DNA from: Arthrinium phaeospermum
Lineage: Eukaryota; Ascomycota; Sordariomycetes; Amphisphaeriales; Apiosporaceae
Length of the DNA stretch: 64,000 nt
Assembly (NCBI GenBank): GCA_006503535.1
Contig: QYRS01000008.1
Span: 2,852,001-2,916,000, forward strand
Reading direction: 5' to 3'
The position numbers were made by a program, and so were the translations under genes. Below the pieces are notes generated by a model that searched no databases, was not told the DNA's origin, and saw nothing but the letters and a program-made list of their open reading frames with translations. Below, piece by piece: positions 1 to 12,437 of the stretch (its first letter is position 1; each line of letters opens with the position of its first letter).

Positions 1-85
1 GTGCTTAGCAACGCCCCCAAATTGCTTGAAACACTAGTTGGCCCCTTTTTGGTTCTACCGAGCATATTGAATCCTCTAAGTAGCA

Positions 86-1767
86 ATGGCGGGCTGGGAA
101 CGACCCATCGATGGTTCTTCTTGGCAACACACACGAGATACCAACATGTACAGCACCACTCCCTCCCGCAAGGGCCATATGGATGGGATTGGCAAGATTA
201 TCTCTAGGGACGACACTTCCTACCAGACGACGGATCCTACTATGGCAACGCCGGCCATGACCAGAGACAGCGACGATGATCCGGATCACCCCGAAAAGGC
301 CTACGCGAAGCCCTCGCCTGCCGGGAAGAGGGCCAAGGTGAAACGCCATTTCGCCCGTTTCTGGTGTTGCTACGTGCTCGCAATTATCATCTTCTTGGCC
401 ATCATGCTGCCGGTGCTGTAAGTACTATCACCCTGCCACCTCCATCTCAGTTCGTTTGAAGAACCGAACTCTGACAAGCGACTTGCAGCTTCCTCAAAAT
501 CATTCCCGCCCTGGCCCAGCGCATCGTGGATGACACGGATCTGCCCATCAAGAACGCGACGCTGAAAGCGGTGAGCAGCGACCTCGTCCAGGTCTCCCTC
601 ACGACCTCGCTCAACGTCCCCAAGGGCCTCAGCGTGGGCTTGGACGAGTTCAGCCTGTACATGTACAACCCGGAGACCACGGGCGCCTTCTCCCCGTACC
701 TGTCCCTGGACATGAAGGGCATGACCCTGTCGGGCAACACCGACATCACCGTCACGGACCAGCTGCTGCGCGTGTCCAACCACACAGAGCTCGACAGCTG
801 GCTGAACCGGACCTTCGTCGACGACAACACCGAGCTCAGCGTCAAGGGCGACACGACGGCCCACCTCGGCGCCCTCAAGATGCCCATCCACCTCGCCAAG
901 ACGGTGCCGCTCGCGGGGCTGCGCAAGCTGGCCGGGGTGCGCCTCGACGCCATCAAGCTGATTCTCCCGCCCGACGCGGCCGACGGCACCAACATCGTCG
1001 GCAACTTCACCCTGCCCAACTGGTCCATCCTGACCATGGACCTCGGCAACATCACCCTCGACATCCTGGCCGGCGATAAAGAAATCCTGCTCGGCACCGC
1101 CACCATTTTTGACGTCGTCCTGCCGCCGGGGAACCACTCGCTGCCGTTCCGGGGGCAGCTGTATATCCCGGCCCTGCTCGAGAACTTCGGCGGCGTGCTG
1201 AGCAGCCAGGGCGACGCCCTGGCTTCGGGAAAACTGACGTTGGGGGTCCGGGGCAATAGGACCGAGGTCGATGGGCGGCGCATCAGCTATCTGGAGCACG
1301 TGCTCAACAACATGTTGTTGATGACGGACGTCCCTGTCGCGCAGCTGTTGGGGGACGTGGCGGATAGTGTGGCGGGGCGGAACGCGACGGTCTCGCTCGA
1401 TGGGCTGTTGGGGGTCGCGGGGCAGGCGCTCGGGGAGGGGCTGCAGAGTTCGTTGGAGAAGTTGTTGAAGGGGTTTAATTTGACGACGCCGTTGCTGCCG
1501 TCGGTGTTTCCGGATCTGAACCCGAATGGCGGCGGCGGGGACGGGGGGGCGGGCTCCGGGGGTGGTGGTGAGGGAGGGACTGGTGAAGGTGGCAGCGGTG
1601 GGGGTTTGCTTGGGCAGGGTGGGCTCGGGGGGTTTATTGATAGGTTGAATATTACGGGGATCTTGAATGACACGCTACAGGGGCTCAATGAGGGACTGAA
1701 AGAGGGCATCGGCGAGGGGATCAAGGAGGGACTCAGTGGGAATGATGGCTTGGGCCAAATTGCCTGA
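86..1767 (+). CDS. DUF3712-like single-pass membrane protein
   Basis: Two exons, 86-417 and 489-1767. The 71-nt intron has donor gtaagt and acceptor ttgcag, and the reading frame is kept across it (536 aa). The N-terminus is hydrophilic and basic (ERPIDG to KAKVKRHFARFW), followed by one hydrophobic segment at about residues 93-115 that spans the splice site. The rest is a long beta-rich, N-glycosylation-rich region with LEA-like/DUF3712 character (repeated N-A-T, N-H-T, N-F-T). This suggests a type II membrane protein with a lumenal or extracellular C-terminus. Residues from about 456 to 490 are Gly-rich and low-complexity. The downstream ATG at 146 is an alternative start. The molecular function of the family is not established. 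The family call is by eye; the gene model is solid. Confidence 0.8.
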
Positions 1768-2443
1768 GACGTCTAGGTTAGAGTTGTCTGTTACTTTGGC
1801 ACGTAAAGTATTGCTTGCATGTTGGACTTCCTTTCTTTTTTCCAATACCAATCATCACCGAATATGTGTCTCAGTATCCCGCCCCAAGTCCATTCTCCAT
1901 GTTCACCACTCCGTCCATACGTATATTGGTTGTTGTCAGTTTCTCGGGAGAAACCAACCCATTATGCACTGCACCCGGCCCAATCCCCTGAAAATAGTTT
2001 CGAAAATGCTATGGAACCGTTGAAGACTTGCATGCATACATGCCTACGAGCTGTATTCTCCCCTCTTACACATTTGTAAACCATCAGAAGGATGATGCGA
2101 CCGCCGTCAGATCGCCAAGCAGGATGATCACTGGATGCGGGGAATGCTCAGGGGTGTGCTGCCGCCACGCTCCAATGAGAGGTATGCCTCGGTTCGGTTT
2201 CTTCTTGGGGATATGGGGGGTGCCCGCTCAGAGATGCGCATTGTTGCAGCAGATTCACGTGCTCGCTGGTCAAGTGGTCACGAGACGGACCTTGGGGTCT
2301 CGTCCTCGAAGAGCCTAACAGGATTGGTAATAGCGAATCAACACTCTTATAGTACCTTGAGGATCACCCTAAGGACTACTTGGAAAGGGAGCAGAAAGTG
2401 TGACAGCGCGTCACTGCCGTTAGCTACGTCTCACGTAACAGCA

Positions 2444-3076
2444 ATGTCCTCAGTTACTCATGTGCCCTCGAGTGGCCTACTTCCCAAGACATTAGCAAAC
2501 TACGCTTCCCAAAAACCAGAGTCCTCCGGGTCTGAGGACTTAGACGGAGCTCAGCCGGATAACCCCAGCTCGGTCGCCGGTTCTGCGAACGAATTCCCCG
2601 TCGAGCATGGAACCCCAAGACCAATAAAGGCCAGCGAGGTCGTAAAACGGGTGCCTAAATCATACACGGCGCAGGAAGTGACGGAGCATAATTCGGAATC
2701 GAACCTCTGGATCATCATAGGCAGCGACGTTTACGATGTAACTGAGTTCCAGCATCAGCATCCAGGGGGTGCCAAAGGTCAGCGGCCCAAGCCCATTCTT
2801 CCTACTTCGCTGATGCCCAAATGTTCTATGTGCATTCCTATTTGCTGCCTGCATTGCTGACCTCGTTGTATTTGAACAGTAATGCGTGGGGTCGCTGGCA
2901 AGGATGCGACCAAGAAGTTCGATAAGCACCACCGCCGAGGCATCCTGGAGCCGTATAAGGCCAAATATCTGGTTGGGGTGGTGGTCACGGCATCGGAATC
3001 TAAGGCTGGTAGAGATCAGGCCGATACCGTTGCTTCCAAGAGGAAAGGAGGCTTACTTAGGAGGCTATGGAGGTAA
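2444..3076 (+). CDS. Cytochrome b5-like heme-binding domain protein
   Basis: Two exons, 2444-2777 and 2880-3076, joined by a 102-nt intron (gtcagc donor, aacag acceptor). The result is a 176-aa protein. About 85 N-terminal residues look disordered. The cytochrome b5 fold then follows: SYTAQEV, NLWIIIGSDVYDVTEF, HPGG at residues 106-109 (first heme histidine) and DKHHRRG at about 126-132 (second heme histidine). Splicing places both axial histidines in one frame, which supports the model. There is no obvious transmembrane anchor; the tail is basic (KRKGGLLRRLWR). It probably acts as a small electron carrier or heme-binding protein. The start at 2444 is the last ATG that keeps a reasonable N-terminus; the frame is open further upstream to about 2135, so an extended N-terminus is possible. 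Confidence 0.75.
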
Positions 3077-6024
3077 GGTGTGAGTGATCCTTAGGCCGGA
3101 GCTGAGCCAATACGGTCTCTGCTCCGGGCGGTTACAGATCAATAGGACGCTTGACGGACATAGACGGGTTAAGTGGTTCTTTGGACTGCATGATTCGTGT
3201 ATGGAAATAGACGACGATAGTTTGCTTTTGGCATGGGCGAACATAGATTAATTCATCGCTGCATAGTGGAACTAGTGTCAGCTTGCCTTCCACATGCACA
3301 TCTATTTCTGTATTTTATATGGCCCCCTCAACTGTTGCGGATGTGATGTCGGATGATTGAAGATATCCTTTTTGGCGACTGCGCTCAAGCACTGTCGCCA
3401 TTTCAGGGTAGTTGACGCTAAAGGCGTACCAAGAAGCCTAAACGTCCCTGACTGCCAAGAACAGGCCAGCATACGGAGTGCATCCCATAAATACATAGTA
3501 GGTTCGTATATATTAGGAATATCCATAAGCATTCCATCTTTACCTATGCCCGTGAATGGTGGTAACACTGTAACAGTGGTTAAAGGTGCTTCGAGTGCCA
3601 TTAGTGATACCTGCTTGGCAACTGATAAGATCTGAGATATTGGCTAGAACACACATCCTGCGATAGTTCATGTCACACTCGAACAAGCTTTGAATTGTCC
3701 TTGACGGTCACCCACGATGCGTTGTACAGCCCCTCGTCGCCTTTGAATGGAACTTTTAGAAGCCTCTTCGGACGTGCAGAGTAGGGGGGCCCTAGTGGCT
3801 CGGAACCGGCGCACTGGCGGGCTCCACCCCTAAGGCAGCAGAATAACTCAAACTTAGACGATGTTATGGGGACCCTATTGGCGGCCACATCCAGGGGTCG
3901 TTCTCCATTGCAGGGAGAAGGTGGGTACACCTCCGTTGGCTCAGTGCCCAAACTCCCAGATTGTGGTGTTCTTTTTTTGCCGAGCGTTCTCGTCACACGG
4001 TTTCAAATCCTCAAGCTTGAGTTATCACTTTGTTGGGAGATACTACTGTGACTGAAAATGTTGCTCCGTAACGGCAAAACTAAATGGCATACGAGACGCG
4101 CAGGGCTAAGAGAAATGGCGCCAAAAAGGGACCTGTAAATACGCTGGATACGTCCTCGATTAGGCAACCATTTAGGGAACGTTGCACGGCGTATCTCGCC
4201 TATTTTCAAGGCAAAATGGCAGACATCAGTGGTTTGGAACCGCTTCATGTACCCGAAGAAAGGAAGGGGCTTGACACTTGTCAGACTCGGCGGCTGGCGA
4301 CATCATGTAGGGAAGCGGAGTTGGAGCATGTCTTCGTGTAGAGGGGTCCGTCAATTATGCGCTGGACCACGACTCTGTAGTCGGTGGATGGGTTTCAGAT
4401 GTGATATAAATGACTGCTCTTGAAGTATCCGAACTGTGCAGGTGATAGCAAATATGTCATAGACGGTGCCCAAGATCTAGGAAATTCAGAATGATGGCTC
4501 GTCGTATGGGACTACTCACTAGAAAGAAGTAATATGAAACAATTTCAAATCCCGCCATCTAGGCCTGAGTCGTCATGACCATGAAAGAAAGAAGACAATA
4601 TAATCAGTGAGGCCCAAACAAGAAGGCGTCCGTATGCAGAAACGTCGTTACGAGTCTTGCACTCACTTACTCGGACAATGTTTGAATGTGCAGAAAACAG
4701 AGCCGGCAGCCTGGGCCCTGCAGTGCCGCCAACAGCCCGATGGAAAACGGATGCCTAATTCCCAATGCACATATTTCCCTAGCTCAATAAGCTTGGGGCA
4801 GTAGTAGGGCCGATCCGGGAAGGCCGTAGGTTGAAGGAAACTGTGCTCTCGAACGGCACCATCTGTGGCGCTGGGAATTGCGCGAAATTGGTTAAAGAGT
4901 ATGTGAGATGTAGGATCACCTGGCTGGCCGGAATATACAGAATTCAACGCGTCTCAAGCTGAACGCTGGTGCTGCCATCTCTGAAGCGGGAATCTCGTTA
5001 TCTCCGATGTCCCATTGTCAGAGGTCTGTCTGCCTGACTGTGGCGTTCAACAGGGTAGAGGGACACGGTGGCCCGAGCGTTGTCGCTCTCTAGCCACTCA
5101 GTTCTCGCTTGTCAGCCACAGACAGCCTTCGTTTATCACCTCACCCAACTTGTTACCAAGCAAAACCGCCTGCACCAATCGCCAAAATCGCCCATATTCA
5201 AATTCTAGGCAACGAGATTCGGTCCCGGCAGCAGGGTTGTTCCTTACTGTAGGTACTAAGACCGCCAAAGGGAGCCGCTAGTAGACCGTCATCCGATCTT
5301 ACTACTTGGAGGTGGGTAAGAAGAGAGAGGCTCGCTGTGTGGTAGATCTGGGTGCTCCACATTAAAAGCTGACTGGGCACTTTGGCACTCTACTTGACCT
5401 TAGGCAACGAAATTGTTCGGCTCAGCGTCCGTGGACCCCTCGAGGCGTCGCGCGCCAGCGAAGGCAGCCATATTCTTTTCTACCTCAGCTCAACCAACAC
5501 AAGATATTGCCGACTTCACCTCAGCATCTTTCAATCCTTCTGAAAATGACACACTGAGACTGCATAGTCGTCTATCTATTATATTCTGCTTTTCTTTTTC
5601 GCTGTACGCAGCTGTCGCTATTTCGGGATATCAACCTTGTAATCCGACGTACCACCGTCGCCTCCCCCATTCTGGGCCTAAACCTGACTGGAGGCTGGAC
5701 CCCGCCTAGACACTAATAACAGCTCACCATCCCCGCCATCAACTTGGTTACCACAATTTCAGCATCTTGGCATCAAACTCCAGCACCAGCCTTACTCGGG
5801 CGATCACGCAGTATATCACAGTTCGAATTGCTGGCGATATGCTCATCACTTAATAACCAACTATCCCGTGGCCAAACATCTTATTGCCGACCAGCCATTG
5901 ACTGCATCGGCAATCAATTGTTCCGCCGACAGCTACCCCACTGTCGTTAACGGTTCGGACATACAGGGGCCTCATTCTAACACCCTAGGTCAATTGGTCT
6001 GAGAGAGGAAGACCGTCGCCCAAC
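3077..6024. other. Gene-poor region
   Basis: I find no convincing gene in about 2.9 kb. A minus-strand reading frame at 3673-3996 has one ankyrin-like stretch (NGERPLDVAAN followed by FELFCCLRGGA), which could be the remains of a decayed ankyrin gene. Other frames lack motifs or plausible splicing. The last several hundred bases before 6025 are CT-rich in part and probably hold the promoter and leader of the next gene. Confidence 0.5.
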
Positions 6025-9000
6025 ATGGAGTCATACTTACCCCTGGGTGGCTTCCAGCTGCCATTTCAGAGGCGGCTCAGCCGGCTCTATAATGACACCA
6101 AGAAGTCATCCGACTTCGTCAAAGAGCCATCCTCCGAGGACCCGGAGATCAAGGCTCTGCACCGCAAGCTCAAGATACAGAAGGACCGCCTGGTCAGTTG
6201 GGGGCTGGAATGGAGCGATCCCTCCAACCAGTCGGCCGAGATCGACGAGTCCCTCTCCAAGGCCGGGCTCAGCGACTTGGTCGGCAGTATCATGTCAACT
6301 ATTAAGGACATTTTGGCAGAGGCTGAACCCCTATGGCTGAGCTCGAAGCGCCGGATAGGGGAGAAGGAGCCTGAGAGGCCCACCGGCGACAAGAAAATCC
6401 CCATAGTCGTTTGGGACAAGACGCGGTTCGAAGACCTGATCAAGGACCTCACAGCTTCTATCGACACCCTCCATGACCTATCCAGGACCAGGTCGTCCGC
6501 CACGTCTTCGAGCAGGATGGGCAGATTGACCAAGTCGCAGGCTTCCCTTGAGGAAATGCGGCCATTCGGCTCAACGCGCATCCAGACGCCTCAGCAGATA
6601 GATCCGCAGACACTGACTAACATCCAGACCATGCAGGCCGTTCCGCTGGCGTCGCCCGTCACCTCGGAACGTCGCTCCCAGGAGATCGTCTTCATGGGGA
6701 AGCAGGCGTTTGCGGACGTGCGCCGCGGACGCCAGGGATGGTCGCCACTTTTACTCGAGTTTGCTCAATTCGATCCCATCTACTCGACGACCGGCATCAT
6801 GCCTTCCATGTCCCGCTTCGAGAAGCTCAGCGAAGGCCTTCAGACCGAGTCGTCCAGGGCTCCCGGCGCTTGGTCTGGTCTGCCCATGTTGCTTGGCTAC
6901 TACGAGGACATGGAGAACTCGAGGCTGGGCCTCGTCTATCAATTCCCTGCCAACTTCAGCCCTGTCACTTTCGAGAATCTTACGCAGAACCCTATCGACA
7001 ATCTGTGTACCTTGAGCGAGCTCTTGTCGCGTCCCGACTTCGAGCCTCGCTTGGAGGCCAAGTTCCGCCTGGCTCACAACCTTGCCAATACCATCTTTGA
7101 CATGCATGCGCGAGGTATCACCCACGGAAACCTGCTAGATTCAACGATATCCTTCTGCAGCCCAGTTGGCAGTGAACACAGTATGGAAGCGGCGGAGGTC
7201 GACGTCCGAAAGCCCCTGGTGTCTAGCTTCGACCTGTTCCCTGAGGACGGCCCGCAACTACCACCGTCAGTAGAAACCACCCTCTACCGACATCCCCTAG
7301 ACCCACGGACAACTCCCCAGTCACCCCTATCTAGCTCCAGAGATACCAAGACCCTCGACCTCTACTCCCTCGCTATGCTGCTGGTCTCTATTGGCCTGTG
7401 GACCAAACTTGAGAACCTAGTCCCAAGCCCAAACTCACCAAGCATTCCCGAGTCGGTCCTCGAGCAGCTTGCCATTAGATGTGGCACGCTCTACATGAAG
7501 GCGGTGCAGGCCTGTTGGAACGCTGTCGACCAGGAACTGATGCGACCGGGCGCCGGCGACGAGATTCTGAGCCAGGTTCAGGTCCGAGCCAGTCGTTACC
7601 TGGAGGCCTGCTCCATTCTCGATGGTGTTAGCGGCCTTGACGACAGGATTAGTGCCGACATTGGAGATGTGCCGCTTACTCCGCGTGAGCGTCAGCCGTC
7701 ACTTGCGGTCTCGGTCTCCTCTCTGGCTGGCCCGTCCAAGGGGGACACCAAGTCCCGCTCTCCCGCTACCCCTCTCCTGGCTGAACGCAAGTTCGAACCA
7801 TCCCCCGTCACGCGACCAGCATTCGTTTCAGATCTGGGCAAACGTGGTTCTAGTTTGAGTGAAGTGCCCTCAAGCCAGGGCAAGAGTCGTACTACCCCTG
7901 GGCCGACCCAGACAGCCGAGGTTGCACCCTCTTCCGAGAAGCCCAAGACGTCCAAAGCGCGCCTCTATCCCCAGATTGCCCTGCCGCCTGACGCTGTCAA
8001 TCAATGGAATGACATGATCATGCCGCAGATCAACATGGCGCTAAAACACTTCTACCGCAAAAACCCCGAGTCCGTCGAGATCTCGCTCGAGTCTATCGGC
8101 GAGTCTCCGCAGGAAATTACGCCCACGGTCCTCGTCGTCTGCACTTCTGTCAGCAAGGTTCGCTCTATTCTGAAGAAGAAACTCGGGGTGCTGTTTGATG
8201 GATCCACCGGGTTTGGGCTCAAAGTGTGCCGGGGCTCGATGCTTCGCTCTAGGAAAGGCGGCGTAACCAGAAGCATGGCCAAGAGCGACGAAGCCGGATC
8301 CGAGATGGGAGAGGCGAAGTGGAAGCCGCCAACCCCGACTACCAAGAGCGGCCCCACAATGGAGCCAGTATTGGGGCCTGGATCGGCGACCGTCATCTCC
8401 CTCCCGTCAGTTTTGGCGGCATGATCATGGTGGACGACAAGCCCTACGGGATGACGGTGCATCATATGTTGGACGACCCTGAGCCAAGTCACAGCCAGAA
8501 GATCGATCAGGTAGCCATGCCACCGGTTCGAAGCAGTGCAGCCTCTCAAAGCTTCGCCTACCTACAGGAGACCGATACATCAGAAAGCAGCAGCGGCGAC
8601 GACTTCGCCTGCGAGTTTTCCGACACCGAGTCGGACTACTCGGTAACAGACTTGACTAGCGACGACGAGAGCGATGAGGAAGATGAAGAATATGCGGAAC
8701 CCGGCGACATACCCGGCATAGAGCCGGGTTTGGGCGAGGGATACGTCGTGACGCAACCCGCCTTAGATGACATAGGCGAAGGCTTCTATCCCACGGAAGA
8801 TACCATGGACGAAGACCATCTGGATACCTGTCGCCTGGGAGAGATCTATGCCTCTTCCGGAATACGGAGGCGACACGACCCCGAAGGCCTGATCCACGAG
8901 ATCGATTGGGCCCTCTTCTCGTTTGAAGATGAGAGACTTCCGGACCACGACCAGAACCGGGTACCCCAGGCCTTGCCGGACTCGCCGAATGGCCTACTTC

Positions 9001-9629
9001 AACCCACTGCCATTACCTCGTGGTCGAAGTTGGCGGGTCTAGAGGTGCAGTGCATCGGCCGCACCAGCGGAATGCAAACGGGCCTGATCATGCCTGCCCT
9101 CACGTCGGTCAAGATCTACGGGCGCGCGTCCCCAAGTCACACGTATCAAGTCAGCAGTAAAGCCGCCCCCAGAACAGGAGGCAAGACCGGGCCAACAGCC
9201 ATGCCCGGATTCGCCCCTGCCAACATGCGCATGATACCGGGCCTCTCTTTAGGTATACCTGGTGATTCGGGGGCGTGGATCATGGAGCGCCACAACGGTT
9301 CTCTATGCGGGCACGTCCTGGCCTGGAGCGAGCGGAAGCAGGTGGCTTACATCTGCCCAATGGAAGTCTTGATGTTGGACATCGCCGAGACGCTCGAAGC
9401 TTCTGACGTGAGATTGCCGGGTGGACGGTCGGTGTTATCCGGTCGTCGCTGCCCGGAGGTTGACCTGGGCGACTTGGTTGGGGACGACGAAGAGAACGAA
9501 GATGATGAGGAGGAGGACGGGATGGGTGTGGACGAAGCACCGTCGGACCTTACGGATAGTATGAAGAGGCTGGCCGAGGATTTGGATAGGATACACATGG
9601 AGAGTAGTAGCAGTGGTGTGGTGTCATGA
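6025..9629 (+). CDS. HeLo domain - pseudokinase - trypsin-like protease protein
   Basis: The first frame (6025-8424, 799 codons) opens with a HeLo-type prion-inhibition domain at about residues 1-190 ([10 protein letters not shown], then a helical region). A protein kinase-like domain covers about 240-520. Its catalytic loop reads THGN instead of HRD and SFDLF replaces DFG, so it is a pseudokinase. A disordered Ser/Pro region (about 545-650) and a conserved-looking segment follow ([19 protein letters not shown]). A second frame, open from about 8253 to 9629, continues with [14 protein letters not shown] and a trypsin-like domain. No good intron joins the two frames; a one-base shift between 8253 and 8325 would. 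Either this is one gene of about 1,200 aa with an indel, or two overlapping genes. By analogy with HET-S, HeLo domains act at membranes in fungal cell death; the role of this protein is inferred. Confidence 0.7.
8326..9629 (+). other. Trypsin-like serine protease domain of the HeLo gene (second frame)
   Basis: This stretch reads in a different frame from the upstream HeLo-kinase part. The fold starts at [15 protein letters not shown]. All three triad positions look intact: His in TVHHML (codons at 8460-8465), Asp in EIDWALF (8904-8906) and Ser in GDSGAW (9267-9269). A long acidic insertion (8590-8870) separates the His and Asp regions, and an acidic low-complexity tail follows the domain ([10 protein letters not shown]). 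A GDSG motif with a correctly spaced His and Asp argues for an active peptidase rather than a relic. Confidence 0.75.
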
Positions 9630-11347
9630 TTGATGCATGTTGATGACTGGATAAGAATAGGAATGATGATTAAACTGCTTACTGTTCCTATTCGTTGATG
9701 GTGATGTGATTATCGCCGAAGAATCAGGTCGTCGCAAACTGTCGGGGGTCGTCGTAAAACCGAATCATTGGAGATTTATAATGAAATCGCTTCGTATTCT
9801 GATTCCCCTGACTGGTCGTCGGTCCGCTGCCCCGCGCGGGTCATCATCTGAGCCTCTCCATGATTGCGACCGCTCTATCGCCGGCTATAGATAGCCAATT
9901 CCAATCAGAGAATAAGCTGCTGTAAATAATCGCACTGCCGAACGGTGACAGCAGATGGACTCTTACGTGCATTATCCCCCTTATATCCAGACGACGGTTT
10001 TAGCATGTAAGCGCCGCCTGCATCAGCCAGACTTGCGAATGGTGGGGGTGGAGGTTCCTGCTGGATCCCGTAGCGCAGAACCAAAATATTCGGCCAAGGC
10101 GACTTGCAACTATGCTCATAGTACAGCCAGCAATGGCCAATCAAGGAGGGTAGAATACTGATAAAAGCTTTAGATGTCCATCCTGTCCAATGCATATTCT
10201 GCAACCTGCATCTTCCTGGTCAGCTGGGTAAGATTCCAGCTTTCAATCGAGGCAGGGTGCATGGGTACGGAGGCGACTCCGACGGCCCAGCCAAGATCAG
10301 TAAACAGGGCAGGGGGTGGGTTATGTCCGACTCATGCTCTCCTGTGCTGCCGAACAATTGACGCAAGTCCTCCGCGTCATGTCATCCAGGGTCCTGTCGG
10401 AAACAAGGACTTATCACCGTGGAGGACTGGATTATTAACCACAGGTTTTCGGTCGACGAGAGACATCGATTGCCATATTCGGAAGGGGAGGGGGCTCTCT
10501 TTGTTTCGAATCCCATTCTTTTGTTGTCGTGAAATGGGCCAGGCCTAGGCCTAGGTGCGGTGGCAGGGGGACGGGTAACAGCTAAACTCCGACGGGCGGC
10601 GTTAGCTATTTTTTCTTTGATTGTGTCAGCAACAGACAGCAGCATCTCGGGCAGCCAGGCTAGCTCGCCCCAGTGCCAGGACACTTGCACTGACAGGCCA
10701 GCTCGCTTGCAGCTAGGACCTCAGCTAGAAGCTAGGCTTGCCCGATGCAGCTGCAGGCGGTAACTGCATTGGTCTACAGCATCTCCATTGTCCAGCACTT
10801 TAGCAACCGGCAACGTCCAACGGCAACTGCCGGTGCGGAAGAAAACCGCGTGCAGCGTGCCCACTGCCGGTCGTGCCCAGCACGGGTGGGGAATCCCACT
10901 TTGCATGACGTCCCCATCTCGCCTGGGATCTACTTTTATCTTTTTTATCTAAGATGAATCTCTGTTTTCTTACCACGGTGAAGGCGGGATTGCCACTTTT
11001 TCACTCCAGCAACCCAGCCCCAATTTCGGCCCTGCTCGGAATTCCATCGAAGCAATGGAAGCAGCAGAAGCCCGAACGTCATCGATCGGCCTGCCCCCTA
11101 CCCAAGCTAAAATTCTCAAACTCAACGTTCCCGGGGCTGCCGATTTGTCAGGTCGCCGTGACTGTCCGGCAGCATAAAAGGCCATGGCAGTCCCGCCTGT
11201 GGTTTGCGATGTTGTTTCTAGAAAAGAGATTCATTATATCTAGTCTTCAGACAACAAACACAGCAACTTCTTACAGCCGAGGATACCACCTACGACAGAC
11301 ACTATACCACATTGTAATAGCTTGACCTGCCAGAAACACTCGACATC
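9630..11347. other. Intergenic region with putative promoter of the alcohol dehydrogenase gene
   Basis: No gene is supported here. The segment is mixed in composition. It contains CTAG-rich palindromic stretches near 10545-10557 (CCTAGGCCTAGG) and again around 10660-10740. A CT/AC-rich stretch just before 11348 is probably the leader of the alcohol dehydrogenase gene. Confidence 0.5.
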
Positions 11348-12437
11348 ATGCCTTCTTTCACCGTCTTCAAGGGCTCCAAGGATGGCAACCCCGTCAAGAG
11401 CACCACCACGCGCCCCGACGAGCTTAAGGGCGACCAGGTCTTCATGCGGATAACGGCCTCCGGTCTCTGCGGAACCGATCTTCACTACGTAAGTTTGGCT
11501 TGATGCTATCGCCGCGTGGGGTAGTCCGCCGGCCCCAGCGCCATCTATCTACTTTGACCTGTAGACTGACACCCACCAGAAAACCGCCGACATGGCGCTC
11601 GGCCACGAAGGCGTCGGCGTCGTCGAGCAGGTCGGCCCCGAGGTCAAGGACCTCAAGAAGGGCGACCGCGTCGGCTGGGGCTACGAGCACGACTGCTGCA
11701 GCCGCTGCCAGGAGTGCCTCCGGGGCAACGAGTGCTACTGCCCGCAGCGCCAGATGTACGGCTACGCCGACCTGGACCAGGGCAGCTTCGGCACCCACGC
11801 CGTCTGGCGCGAGGCCTTCCTCTTCAAGATCCCCGACGGTTTGAGTGATGAGGCCGCCGCCCCCATGATGTGCGGCGGCGCCACCGTCTGGAACGCCCTG
11901 CGCGCCTACAACGCCCAGCCCACCGAGACCGTCGGCGTCATGGGCGTCGGCGGCCTCGGCCACCTCGCCATCCAGTTCGCCGCCAAGATGGGCTGCCGCG
12001 TCGTCGTCCTCAGCGGCAGCGACAGCAAGAAGGACGAGGCGATCCGCCTCGGCGCCCACGAGTTCCACGCCACCAAGGGCAAGACGGAGCTCAAGTTCCA
12101 GGGCCCCAAGCTCAACCGCCTGCTCGTCACCACCTCGGCCATGCCCAACTGGGACCTGGTGATCCCCAACCTGGCGCCCGGCGCCGTCATCCACCCCCTG
12201 GCCGTCGACGAGGGCAACCTCGAGTTCCCCTACATGCCCCTCCTGCTCGGCGGCCACGCCATCCAGGGCTCCGTCATCGCGCCGCGCCACCTGCACAACC
12301 AGATGCTCGAGTTCGCCGCCCTGCACCAGATCGCGCCCGTCACCGAGACCTTCCCCATGTCCGAGGCCGGCATCAAGGAGGCCATGGACCGGCTCGACAA
12401 GGGGCAGGTGCACTTCCGCGCTGTGCTCAAGAACTAA
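11348..12437 (+). CDS. Zinc-dependent alcohol dehydrogenase, cinnamyl-alcohol/ADH6-like (MDR family)
   Basis: Exons 11348-11488 and 11580-12437 (phase 0; donor gtaagt, acceptor ccaccag) give 332 aa. Catalytic zinc ligands are visible: Cys41 in GLCGTDLHY and His56-Glu57 in GHEGVG. A structural zinc cluster lies at about residues 86-101 (CCSRCQECLRGNECYC). The Rossmann motif GVGGLGHLAIQFA is at about 169-181. This pattern fits the NADP(H)-dependent cinnamyl-alcohol dehydrogenase branch, which interconverts aldehydes and alcohols in the cytosol. The physiological substrate cannot be told from sequence. The protein is slightly short for the family, but no motif is missing. The minus-strand frame over it is only a GC-rich shadow. 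Confidence 0.93.

Noticed and set aside
370..1299. Long minus-strand open frame over the DUF3712-like gene
   Set aside because: GC-rich shadow of the plus-strand gene, with no motif; composition is dominated by Val, Glu and Gly as expected from antisense codon bias.
3673..3996. Minus-strand ankyrin-like frame
   Set aside because: Only one degenerate repeat, no start or splice structure; kept as a possible relic within the spacer entry, not as a gene.
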